Assembly: GCA_910576345.1 (NCBI GenBank)
Contig: CAJTIT010000002.1
Span: 62,001 to 126,000, forward strand
Direction of reading: 5' to 3'
Source: Erysipelotrichales bacterium
GTDB taxonomy: Bacteria; Bacillota_I; Bacilli_A; Erysipelotrichales; Erysipelotrichaceae
DNA: 64,000 nucleotides
Part shown: positions 35,481 to 43,146 of the stretch, one piece after another
Position numbering within the stretch: position 1 is the stretch's first letter
How the letters are laid out: every line of letters starts with the position of its first letter
The notes under the pieces: model-generated
Databases searched by the model: none
Told to the model about the DNA's origin: nothing
What the model saw: only the letters and a program-made list of their open reading frames with translations
Program-made: the position numbers and the translations under genes

Positions 35481-36581
35481 TTATTTTACCTCTACTTGAT
35501 CCTTAATTCCATCACTGACGATGAGTTGATAATTGCCGCTTTTGATAATGTCGGCATTTTTAGGAATGTCTAAAGTTTCATCAAAGACCCAGATTGCATC
35601 TACGTCCATACCATCTTTTTTTAGTTGTTCCAACAAAGCATTTCCTTGTTCATAAGACATTGTAAACAGCGTTGTGGATAAAATATCCGCAATACCGCTA
35701 TCTTTGGTAATTAGCGTTACAGAACGCATATATGTTGCAGGCATAAGCGTATGAGGATCGATGATATGGTGATATAATTTTCCATCCACTTCATAAGCAC
35801 GTTGATAATCACCACTGGTCACAAAGCTAACATCTTTATCCATGAGAACATTGGCAATAGAACTGTTTTGTTCACTGGATGGTAGCTGAATGCCCACATT
35901 CCACGGTGTGCCGTCTGGTTTTTCTCCGATGATTCGTACATTTCCTCCGGCATTGATAATCGCATGAGACAGTCCTTCGCTTTCCAGCTGTTTTGCGACT
36001 TGCTCGCAAGCATATCCTTTTGCGGCACTTCCTAAGTCAATCGATGCATCCGAATCATCAATATAAATGGTGGAAGCTTCTTCATCAATGATAACATGTT
36101 CCCATCCGGTATGTATTTTGGCTTGTTCCAGTTCTTTCATGGAAGGAATTTGCTTGATATTGTTTTGTGTGGCATTGTTTCGATAGTCATGCCAGATTTC
36201 AAAAACGGCGCCATATGTGACATCATACTGATACGCACTGTACACACCGTACTGTTTTGTTAATTGAATCAGCTTCAACAACTCTTGATCTACCTTAACG
36301 GGTGCGATGCCTGCCTGATCGTTGATCGTTTTCACGTTTTGAACGCCTTCATAGGACTGATAGCGGTCAAACAGCTGATGATAATGCATGAACAATTCTT
36401 TTGCACGCTTTTGATAAGTTTCAAATGTTGCTTCATCTTCCGTATATGCGATGAGTGTGATCACCGTGTCAAATCCGGCATCAAACATCTGTTCACTGTA
36501 TTTTTCAAACGCTGTGTTTGATTTTTCACAACCGAAAAGACATAATATGCATATCAATAAAAAACAATAATTTTTTTTCAT
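35481..36581 (-). CDS. apbE: FAD:protein FMN transferase ApbE (lipoprotein)
   Basis: A 366-residue lipoprotein (lipobox CLFGC, Cys near 18) of the ApbE flavin transferases. It has the FMN/FAD-binding blocks FDTVITLIAYT, GVYSAYQYDVTYG, ASIDLGSAAKGYACE, AIINAGGNVRIIG and HHIIDPHT. ApbE uses FAD and Mg to attach FMN through a phosphoester bond to Thr/Ser of S-G-A-T sites in RnfG, RnfD and NqrB/C on the outer face of the membrane. It is divergent from the rnf operon 235 bases away, which makes the Rnf subunits its obvious substrates. Confidence 0.95.
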   Translation of the reverse strand: MKKNYCFLLICILCLFGCEKSNTAFEKYSEQMFDAGFDTVITLIAYTEDEATFETYQKRAKELFMHYHQLFDRYQSYEGVQNVKTINDQAGIAPVKVDQELLKLIQLTKQYGVYSAYQYDVTYGAVFEIWHDYRNNATQNNIKQIPSMKELEQAKIHTGWEHVIIDEEASTIYIDDSDASIDLGSAAKGYACEQVAKQLESEGLSHAIINAGGNVRIIGEKPDGTPWNVGIQLPSSEQNSSIANVLMDKDVSFVTSGDYQRAYEVDGKLYHHIIDPHTLMPATYMRSVTLITKDSGIADILSTTLFTMSYEQGNALLEQLKKDGMDVDAIWVFDETLDIPKNADIIKSGNYQLIVSDGIKDQVEVK

Positions 36582-36753
36582 AGGATATCACCTTCGCTAT
36601 TATATCATGAATCATCCATTTTCTGTATGCTGACTTTTCGTTGGAAGCACTGTGATTTAAGTGAAAGCGAATACAAATATATGAAAAGTGCATAATAAAA
36701 GGGCAATGATTAAGAAAAATAATCAAATTTTTCTTTTTATCAGATTTAGAAAA

Positions 36754-36762
36754 TGTTATAAT
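36754..36762 (+). promoter_or_regulatory. Extended -10 promoter of the rnf operon
   Basis: TGTTATAAT, a perfect TGnTATAAT box, lies in the apbE-rnfC divergent region 58 bases before rnfC, with a T-rich -35 region. Confidence 0.65.
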
Positions 36763-36819
36763 AGACATGGATTTTTATATGTGATATACACTACAAAAAG
36801 AAAGGTAAGGTGAACTGTG

Positions 36820-38112
36820 ATGTCATTGTTGCTTGGACCAATGCATCATCATATACCCGGACATAAAGATTTGAGCGAACATGGTGAAATCTTAGAAGTG
36901 AAGGCAGGAAAACAAGTATTTATTCCTCTTTATGCGTCTCATTCTACGAAGTTCGACATATTGGTAAAAGAAGGCGACCATGTTTGTGTCGGTACACTGC
37001 TTGCAAAATGCAGCGACCGTATGGTCATACCGATTTATTCCAGCGTGTCCGGAACCGTTACGGGAATTTCCAAAATTATGCATATGACCCTCAAACCAGT
37101 GGATCATATCGTTATCGAAAACGATGGAAAGATGGAAACAAAACCGCCGTTTCATCCCTTAGATTATCAAAAGGCAAGCAGAGAAGAATTGATTGCATTC
37201 ATGAAGGATGCCGGCATGATCGGGTTGGGCGGAGCCGGATTTCCAACCTATATGAAATATCAAGGCAATCAGGAAGTAAAAAAATTGATCATTAACGCTG
37301 TTGAGTGCGAACCATATATTACCGATGATCTAAAGCTGGTTGAGCAGCATTTCGATCTTGCGCTGACGGGAATTTTAGCGATGAAAAAAATGGCGCAGGC
37401 ACAAGAAGCGGTTATCGCAATCAAAAAGAGTCATTCAAGCCATTTGCAATTGGTGGAAACTGCTGTTGCGAATATCAATGGTGTTTCTGTTGTATCCGTG
37501 CCGGATGTATATCCAATGGGATGGGAACGTGTGTTGGTGCGCCAAATTATGAAAAAAGAATACAATCGTCTTCCAATCGAAGCAGGTGCTATCGTAAATA
37601 ATGTAACGACCGCATATGCGTTTGCGAATGCGCTGGTCAATGGCATGCCGTTTGTAAAAAGAACGGTGACGATCAGTGGCAATGCAATCAAAAATCCGCA
37701 GAATGTGTCATGTCCTTTGGGTGTGCCGGCAAGTGAGTTGATCGAGGCATGCGGCGGCTATACTTATGACGATGTGAAACTGATTGCCGGGGGTCCTATG
37801 ATGGGAAAAACAATTGTGAATGACAAATTTGTCGTTGACCGACATATGAATGCCATTACCGTATTGGCCAATCGGCCTTATGACAGCGTCGCTTGTTTGC
37901 GCTGCGGACAGTGCTGCGATGTATGTCCGGCCGGACTTCAGCCGGTAAGAATTGCGCAGGCTGGAAAAATCAAAGATAAGGCGATGATGGAAAAGCTTCA
38001 TGCGCTTGATTGCGTGGAGTGTGGTTTGTGCACTTATATTTGTCCATCCCGTCTGGATGTAACCGAGAACGTAAGAAAAGCAAAACGCCAGTTGACATTG
38101 GCGAAAAAGTAA
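36820..38112 (+). CDS. rnfC: Electron transport complex subunit RnfC
   Basis: This 430-residue peripheral subunit brings electrons between NAD(H) and the complex. It shows the N-terminal barrel (residues to about 120), the NADH/FMN-binding GLGGAGFPTYMK (near 133), the INAVECEPYITDD loop, and two ferredoxin-type clusters near 358-369 (CLRCGQCCDVCP) and 398-410 (CVECGLCTYICP). Starts ATG 36820 and GTG 36817 are both possible after GGTAAGG. First gene of the operon; rnfD follows after 12 bases. Confidence 0.95.
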   Translation: MSLLLGPMHHHIPGHKDLSEHGEILEVKAGKQVFIPLYASHSTKFDILVKEGDHVCVGTLLAKCSDRMVIPIYSSVSGTVTGISKIMHMTLKPVDHIVIENDGKMETKPPFHPLDYQKASREELIAFMKDAGMIGLGGAGFPTYMKYQGNQEVKKLIINAVECEPYITDDLKLVEQHFDLALTGILAMKKMAQAQEAVIAIKKSHSSHLQLVETAVANINGVSVVSVPDVYPMGWERVLVRQIMKKEYNRLPIEAGAIVNNVTTAYAFANALVNGMPFVKRTVTISGNAIKNPQNVSCPLGVPASELIEACGGYTYDDVKLIAGGPMMGKTIVNDKFVVDRHMNAITVLANRPYDSVACLRCGQCCDVCPAGLQPVRIAQAGKIKDKAMMEKLHALDCVECGLCTYICPSRLDVTENVRKAKRQLTLAKK

Positions 38113-38124
38113 GGAGGGTACGAC

Positions 38125-39630
38125 ATGAAATATACATTTAATGTAAGCCCAAACTTGCGGCAGAGTCAAAGTACAAAACGCATTATGCTGGAACTGACCA
38201 TTGCGCTGTTAGGCGTCTATGCCTTTTCTTTATTCTATTATCAGATGGAAGAAGGAAGCGAATATACAGTACAAGCGTTGATTTTAATGGCAACCTCTTT
38301 GATTGTAGCGTTTGTGACAGAAACAATATGGGCGTTATGTAAGAAGCAAAATGTAAAAACATATTTGTCCACTTCATTTGGATGGACGACAGCGATGATT
38401 TTAACATTGATGTGTCCTATTTCTATAACTCCCTATGCACTAGGAATTGCGACATTCTTTGCGATATTTGTCGGCAGAATTCTATTTGGCGGATTTGGAC
38501 AGAATATCTTCAATCCGGCTGCTTTTGGACGCGCTGTATTGTTTGCCAGTTTTGCAGGTGCGACAACGGATATTGTGACAAGCGCAACACCGACGACGAT
38601 TATGGCAAGCGAATATAATTGGTTGACGTTGGATAGTTCCATGATCCAGTCGTTGATGACAAAGACCGGCGGATTATGGAATATGTTTACCGGTTGGTAT
38701 CCGGGTGCATTAGGTGAAACAAGCACGGTGTTGATTTTGTTGCTTGGCGTTATTTTGGCATTGCGTAAAGTTATTGATTGGCGTGTACCACTCATTTATC
38801 TAGGAAGTATATTTGTTCTTAGCAGCGCTATCGCACTGTTTGCGGGAATGAACGATTGGTTATGGTATCCTGTTTTTCATATTTGTACCGGTGGTGTGGC
38901 GTTTGGCGCAGTGTTTATGTTAACGGATCCGGTGACATCTCCGGTCAGTGCACAGGGACGATGTATTTTCGCACTGGGCGCCGGTATCATTACTGTGCTG
39001 ATTCGTGTATTGGCAAATTTGCCGGAAGGATGTTTGTATTCAATTTTGATGATGAATATGTTGACACCGGCTATTGATCAGGCATTGAGTGGAAAGCAAC
39101 TCGCCATGCGTAAAAAAACATGGATCGTTTTGAGCGTTTTGAGCATATTGGGCATTGGTTCTATGGCATTGGCTGTACAAGCGATAGAACCGGCAAAACC
39201 AAAACCGGTGGAAAAGCCAAAAACAGTAGAAATATCAATGAGCGACGAATATGTGAATTCGCTGAAAGCATCGATTGATCAAACAAAAGACAATGGGGAT
39301 GGTACGACGACTTACACCGTTACAGCAGAAGGTTTTGCGGCAAAAGAAGGACCTAATTATCCAGACTACAATCATCCGTTTGAACCAAATGTGTTTGAAA
39401 TCACCATTGAAAATGAGACAAACATTATCAAAAGCGTACGTCCGATTGTGATCAAAGATACGGAATATATCGGAGATAAGATTCAACATGAAAAATATCT
39501 GAACCAGTTTATCGGTAAAGATATCACAACGATGGAACAAGTTGAAAAGAATGATGTCGTTTCCGGCGCCACATTCTCTGTAAAATCCAGTATGCGCGCT
39601 TTGTTGGAAGTGCAGAAAGCATTACAGTAA
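38125..39630 (+). CDS. rnfD: RnfD fused to an extra FMN-binding (RnfG-like) domain
   Basis: Residues 1 to ~350 are a standard RnfD: about nine membrane helices, FGGFGQNIFNPAAFGR, the covalent-FMN region VTSATPTTI (near residue 155) and FMLTDPVTSPVS. Usual RnfD ends near 300-350. Here ~140 more residues follow after a Pro/Lys linker (AKPKPVEKPKTVE): an extracytoplasmic FMN_bind domain ending in NDVVSGATFSVKSSMRALLE, with its own S-G-A-T flavinylation motif. The complex would thus carry three covalent FMN sites (RnfD core, RnfD tail, RnfG). AAGGAGG precedes the ATG. Confidence 0.93.
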   Translation: MKYTFNVSPNLRQSQSTKRIMLELTIALLGVYAFSLFYYQMEEGSEYTVQALILMATSLIVAFVTETIWALCKKQNVKTYLSTSFGWTTAMILTLMCPISITPYALGIATFFAIFVGRILFGGFGQNIFNPAAFGRAVLFASFAGATTDIVTSATPTTIMASEYNWLTLDSSMIQSLMTKTGGLWNMFTGWYPGALGETSTVLILLLGVILALRKVIDWRVPLIYLGSIFVLSSAIALFAGMNDWLWYPVFHICTGGVAFGAVFMLTDPVTSPVSAQGRCIFALGAGIITVLIRVLANLPEGCLYSILMMNMLTPAIDQALSGKQLAMRKKTWIVLSVLSILGIGSMALAVQAIEPAKPKPVEKPKTVEISMSDEYVNSLKASIDQTKDNGDGTTTYTVTAEGFAAKEGPNYPDYNHPFEPNVFEITIENETNIIKSVRPIVIKDTEYIGDKIQHEKYLNQFIGKDITTMEQVEKNDVVSGATFSVKSSMRALLEVQKALQ

Positions 39631-39643
39631 GGAGGTAAGGAAA

Positions 39644-40156
39644 ATGAAAAAAGTATATCATCTCACATTCTTCTTAGCTCTGATTGCGGCCATTGCCGGA
39701 GGAGCACTGGCATGTGCAAATGCACTTACGGCGCCGATTGTGGAAGCGAATGCGCTGGCAGCGGAAAAGGAAAATCTGAAACTGTTGTTTCCCGATGCAA
39801 AGGATGCAGACTTTGAAGAAGTAAGCGTAAAAGACGCTGAAACAATCGAAAAAATATTTAAAGTAAACAATCAGGGAACGGTATTCAAAATGAAAGTCAG
39901 CGGTTATAAAGAAGGAACCAGTTTTATGGTCGCTTTAGATGACGAAGCCAATATCATGGATTTTGTGGTCATATCCAATGGTGATACGCAAGGCATTGGT
40001 ACAAAGGTCACTGAGGAAAGCTTTGCCAATGCATTGAAAAGCAAAAACAGTGTCGAAGATACGCTGGATACCATTTCCGGCGCAACGGTTTCCAGCCGTC
40101 CCATTGTGGATGGTATCAAAGAAGCCGGCGATTATTTATTAAATCAACTGAAATAG
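39644..40156 (+). CDS. rnfG: Electron transport complex subunit RnfG
   Basis: A 170-residue protein with one N-terminal membrane helix (about 6-28) and an extracytoplasmic FMN_bind domain whose T in TISGATVSSRPIVDG is the expected FMN attachment site for ApbE. Short for the family (often 180-210 residues). AAGGAGG lies upstream. It sits directly after the RnfD tail that carries a paralogous FMN_bind domain. Confidence 0.93.
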   Translation: MKKVYHLTFFLALIAAIAGGALACANALTAPIVEANALAAEKENLKLLFPDAKDADFEEVSVKDAETIEKIFKVNNQGTVFKMKVSGYKEGTSFMVALDDEANIMDFVVISNGDTQGIGTKVTEESFANALKSKNSVEDTLDTISGATVSSRPIVDGIKEAGDYLLNQLK

Positions 40157-40168
40157 GAGGATGCAGTC

Positions 40169-40822
40169 ATGAATCGAAAAGAAAACTTTACAGCCGGATT
40201 CATTCGCGAAAATCCTGTTTTCGGATTGTATCTGGGATTATGTTCTACACTTGCCATTACCACAACACTCAATAATGCGATCGGTATGGGCGTTGCGGTC
40301 ATTCTTGTGCTTGTCATGAGCAATGTGATTATTTCCTGCATCAGAAAAATTACACCTAGTGAAATTCGCATTCCTGTCTATATTGTGATCATTGCGACAC
40401 TGGTAAAAATTATTCAGATGCTGATCAAAGCGTATGCACCTGCACTGGATAGTGCACTGGGCGTATTTATACCGCTGATTGTCGTCAACTGTATTATTTT
40501 AGGACGTGCAGAAGCATTTGCGTCCAAAAACAGCATCTTTGATTCTGCGCTGGATGGATTGGGCATGGGCATCGGATATACTTGCTCGATCATTGTTATG
40601 TCGATCATACGTCAAGTGCTGGCGACCGGCATACTGTCGTTTGAAAACCCGTTCAATGTGGAACAAGTGCTCTTTCAAGTACAGATCATACCGGAGGACT
40701 ATATTATTTCCATGTTCTCACAGCCGATTGGCGCATTTATCACATTTGCGATGCTTGCCGGTATTCTGGCCGCATGCAAAAATGCGAAAGCAGCCAAAGC
40801 ACAAGCAAAGGAGGGGAACTAG
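40169..40822 (+). CDS. rnfE: Electron transport complex subunit RnfE
   Basis: A 217-residue integral subunit with six helices, homologous to NqrD. Marks: FIRENPVFGLYLGLCSTLAIT, LVKIIQMLIKAYAP, PLIVVNCIILGRAEAFA. With RnfA it forms the inverted membrane pair that holds a [2Fe-2S] cluster between symmetry-related cysteines, such as the one in VVNC. TAGGAGG precedes the ATG. Confidence 0.95.
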   Translation: MNRKENFTAGFIRENPVFGLYLGLCSTLAITTTLNNAIGMGVAVILVLVMSNVIISCIRKITPSEIRIPVYIVIIATLVKIIQMLIKAYAPALDSALGVFIPLIVVNCIILGRAEAFASKNSIFDSALDGLGMGIGYTCSIIVMSIIRQVLATGILSFENPFNVEQVLFQVQIIPEDYIISMFSQPIGAFITFAMLAGILAACKNAKAAKAQAKEGN

Positions 40823-40825
40823 ACT

Positions 40826-41407
40826 ATGGATCTCAGTAATCTATTTGTGATGTTCATCACTTTCACATTGATCAACAACGTTGTTTTGAATCAATTCTTA
40901 GGTATCTGTCCGTTTATGGGCGTTTCTAAAAAAAGCAGTTCAGCCCTCGGTATGGGCGCAGCCGTAACATTTGTCATTGTCGCTGCCAGTCTTGTCACTT
41001 ATGGTTTGTATTATTGGGTGTTGGAACCGGCAGATTTGGAATATATGGATTTGATTACCTTTATTCTTGTGATTGCTTCTTTGGTACAGTTGGTGGAAAT
41101 GATCATAAAAAAGACAAGTCCCGGACTGTATAAGGCTTTAGGTGTCTATCTTCCACTGATTACCACAAATTGCGTAGTCTTAAATGTAACATTGAATAAT
41201 ATTACTGAAGGCTACAACTTTGCAGAAATGCTGACATATTCTATTGCGATTCCGGTTGGATTCACCTTGGTGCTCTATATATTTTCCACCATTCGTGAGC
41301 GTTTGGAATTAAGCAATGTGCCGCAGGCATTCAAAGGTAATCCGATTGCGTTGATTGTGGCGGGGATGATGGCGCTGGCATTCAGCGGATTGGCGGGTCT
41401 TGTATGA
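40826..41407 (+). CDS. rnfA: Electron transport complex subunit RnfA
   Basis: A 193-residue six-helix subunit, homologous to NqrE. Marks: NNVVLNQFLGICPFMGVS, VQLVEMIIKKTSPGLYKALG, PLITTNCVVLN and RERLELSNVP. GICP and TTNC hold the cysteines expected to bind the membrane [2Fe-2S] cluster with RnfE. GGAGGGG precedes the ATG. The stop overlaps the next small gene (ATGA). Confidence 0.96.
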   Translation: MDLSNLFVMFITFTLINNVVLNQFLGICPFMGVSKKSSSALGMGAAVTFVIVAASLVTYGLYYWVLEPADLEYMDLITFILVIASLVQLVEMIIKKTSPGLYKALGVYLPLITTNCVVLNVTLNNITEGYNFAEMLTYSIAIPVGFTLVLYIFSTIRERLELSNVPQAFKGNPIALIVAGMMALAFSGLAGLV

Positions 41408-41580
41408 TTCTTGCCGTTCTGTTCTTTGTTGCATTAGCGCTGATTTATGCAACGCTGTACTATTTCAATCATCAAACACCACTGCCGAAAGACTGCGAAA
41501 ATATTAAGGCTGAGTGCCATGGCTGTCATGACACCGGCTGTGGCAATCATCCATCGCATGATATAAAGAAAGGAAGTTGA
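41404..41580 (+). CDS. Small Cys/His-rich membrane protein in the rnf operon (NqrM-like layout)
   Basis: A 58-residue frame starts at the ATG overlapping the rnfA stop and ends 4 bases before the rnfB start, filling the gap exactly. It has one N-terminal membrane helix (about 2-21) and a soluble tail with four cysteines and five histidines: C31, C38, C41, C46 in the pattern C-x6-C-x2-C-x4-C, including CHGCH. NqrM (DUF539), the iron-delivery factor for the NqrD/NqrE cluster, is also a one-helix, four-cysteine protein encoded next to those subunits; the spacing differs, so homology is not claimed. Iron or Fe-S handling for RnfA/RnfE is the leading guess. CxxCH also fits haem c, but no maturation genes are seen. 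Confidence 0.75.
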   Translation: MILAVLFFVALALIYATLYYFNHQTPLPKDCENIKAECHGCHDTGCGNHPSHDIKKGS

Positions 41581-41584
41581 ATGT

Positions 41585-41902
41585 ATGGAAGCTATTTTGA
41601 TCGCTATCATTATGATGCTGGTGCTTGGCGCACTACTGGGTTTGGGCCTAGGAATCGCTGATCGCTATTTGCGGGTGGAAGTGGATGAGCGTATTGAAAC
41701 GGTGACTTCCATGCTGCCAAACTATAATTGCGGAAGTTGCGGTTATGCAGGCTGTTTTGGCTTGGCGGAAGCGCTGGTCAATGGCGAAGTGAGCGTGGTG
41801 GGAACTTGTCGTCCGTGTAAAAGCGAACAAAGAGAAAAAATCGCAGAATATTTAAACACGACACCAGGTACCGATGGTACTTGTGTGAAAGTAAAACCTT
41901 AA
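41585..41902 (+). CDS. rnfB: Minimal RnfB: membrane anchor plus one [4Fe-4S] module
   Basis: A 105-residue protein with an N-terminal helix (about 3-23) and the RnfB-type cluster C49-x2-C52-x4-C57-x17-C75 in YNCGSCGYAGCFGLAEALV. Normal RnfB continues with two or more ferredoxin clusters (180-330 residues); here the gene stops 25 residues after the first module and a terminator follows immediately, so nothing has been cut off by a frameshift nearby. RnfB is the entry point for ferredoxin electrons, so the route must be shorter in this complex. Confidence 0.88.
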   Translation: MEAILIAIIMMLVLGALLGLGLGIADRYLRVEVDERIETVTSMLPNYNCGSCGYAGCFGLAEALVNGEVSVVGTCRPCKSEQREKIAEYLNTTPGTDGTCVKVKP

Positions 41903-41926
41903 GATCCTGTCACAGGATCTTTTTAA
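41900..41926 (+). terminator. Intrinsic terminator of the rnf operon
   Basis: A 9-bp perfect stem (AAGATCCTG / CAGGATCTT, loop TCA) overlapping the rnfB stop is followed by TTT. Confidence 0.85.
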
Positions 41927-41982
41927 ATGCGCGATTGTGACAAAAATGAAACGCGCTACCTGTCGCCTTACACGTCTATTTG

Positions 41983-41991
41983 TGATATAAT
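41983..41991 (+). promoter_or_regulatory. Extended -10 promoter of the glycosyltransferase operon
   Basis: TGATATAAT, a TGnTATAAT box, lies 50 bases before the first glycosyltransferase gene. Confidence 0.6.
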
Positions 41992-42040
41992 ATGCATCGC
42001 AGGGAAAATAAGACTGATGAAATGAGTCAGGAGGAATATC

Positions 42041-43138
42041 ATGGACAAAATCAGAATTAATATGTTGTCAAGCGCAGATAAAGTAGACGGTCAAGGAGTT
42101 GGCAGTGCTTATCTAGAACAAGTCCACTTAATCAAAGAGGGTGCTAGCGATTTGTTTGATGTTACAATTAATGGATCAACCGATTGTGATATTCAGCATA
42201 TCCATACTGTGGACCCGCAGAATTATTTAAAAATGAAAGCCACAAAAGCCGCAAACGTCTGTTATGTGCATTTTCTTCCGGACACATTAGATGGCAGTAT
42301 CGAACTTCCCAAAGCAATTTTTAAGATCTTTAAAAAATATGTGATTGAAATGTATAAGGCAGCGGACTATCTTATTGTGGTCAATCCGATCTTTATGGAT
42401 GCGCTCAGTGCATATGGCATCAAGCGAGAAAAAATGGTGTATATACCCAATTACGTATCCAAAGATGATTTTTATGCAAAATCCAAAGAAGAAGTCACAG
42501 AACTGAAAAAGAAATATGATTTGGACGAGCAATCCTTTGTGGTCATTGGCGTTGGGCAGGTTCAAACAAGAAAAGGCGTGCTGGATTTTATTGAGGTTGC
42601 CAAAGCATTACCGCATATTACGTTTGTATGGTGCGGTGGATTTTCTTTCGGCAGAATCACCGATGGGTATGATGAACTGAAAAAAATTGTCGACAACCCA
42701 CCGACAAATGTGAAGTTTTTGGGTATCATTCCAAGAGAAGAAATGAACGATATGTACAATCTAGCGGATGTATTGTTCATGCCTTCCTACAACGAATTAT
42801 TCCCTATGGCCATTTTGGAAGCTGTCAATCTTCATAAGCCTTTGGTGCTGCGCGATCTTACATTGTATCAAGATATTTTATTTAAGAAATATTTGGCAGG
42901 TAGCGACAATGAAACTTTTGCATCATTGATTGATCAATTATATCAAAATAAGGAAATGTATCAAACAAGCAGTGTATGGTCGAAAGAAATCAGTGAATTT
43001 TATTCCAAAGAAAATGTATTGAACATATGGATAGATTTTTATACCAAAGTACATGAAGAACATCAAAAGAATAAGAAACAAAAGCGAAGAAGAATGAAAA
43101 AGAAAAAAGTATTCAATGATGAACAGAAACAAAAGTAG
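42041..43138 (+). CDS. GT4-family glycosyltransferase (glycolipid type)
   Basis: This 365-residue GT-B enzyme has an N-terminal acceptor domain (INMLSSADKVDGQGVGSAYL, DIQHIHTVDP) and a C-terminal nucleotide-sugar domain (GVGQVQTRKGVLDFIEVAKA; E-x7-E in NELFPMAILEA). It lacks membrane helices but has a basic C-terminal tail (KKQKRRRMKKKKV) suited to binding acidic lipids. It resembles the diacylglycerol glycosyltransferases that build membrane glycolipids in Gram-positives, and its neighbours support that. The sugar and acceptor are not proven. Confidence 0.85.
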   Translation: MDKIRINMLSSADKVDGQGVGSAYLEQVHLIKEGASDLFDVTINGSTDCDIQHIHTVDPQNYLKMKATKAANVCYVHFLPDTLDGSIELPKAIFKIFKKYVIEMYKAADYLIVVNPIFMDALSAYGIKREKMVYIPNYVSKDDFYAKSKEEVTELKKKYDLDEQSFVVIGVGQVQTRKGVLDFIEVAKALPHITFVWCGGFSFGRITDGYDELKKIVDNPPTNVKFLGIIPREEMNDMYNLADVLFMPSYNELFPMAILEAVNLHKPLVLRDLTLYQDILFKKYLAGSDNETFASLIDQLYQNKEMYQTSSVWSKEISEFYSKENVLNIWIDFYTKVHEEHQKNKKQKRRRMKKKKVFNDEQKQK

Positions 43139-43146
43139 GTGAGGAT

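Noticed and set aside
41515-41532. A true c-type cytochrome from the CHGCH motif
   Set aside because: Only one motif in a 58-residue protein, no cytochrome maturation genes in the window, and extra Cys/His suggest metal binding; left open only as a possibility.
41838-41990. A frameshifted continuation of rnfB with ferredoxin clusters
   Set aside because: No Cys-rich frame is present after 41902 and a terminator overlaps the stop.
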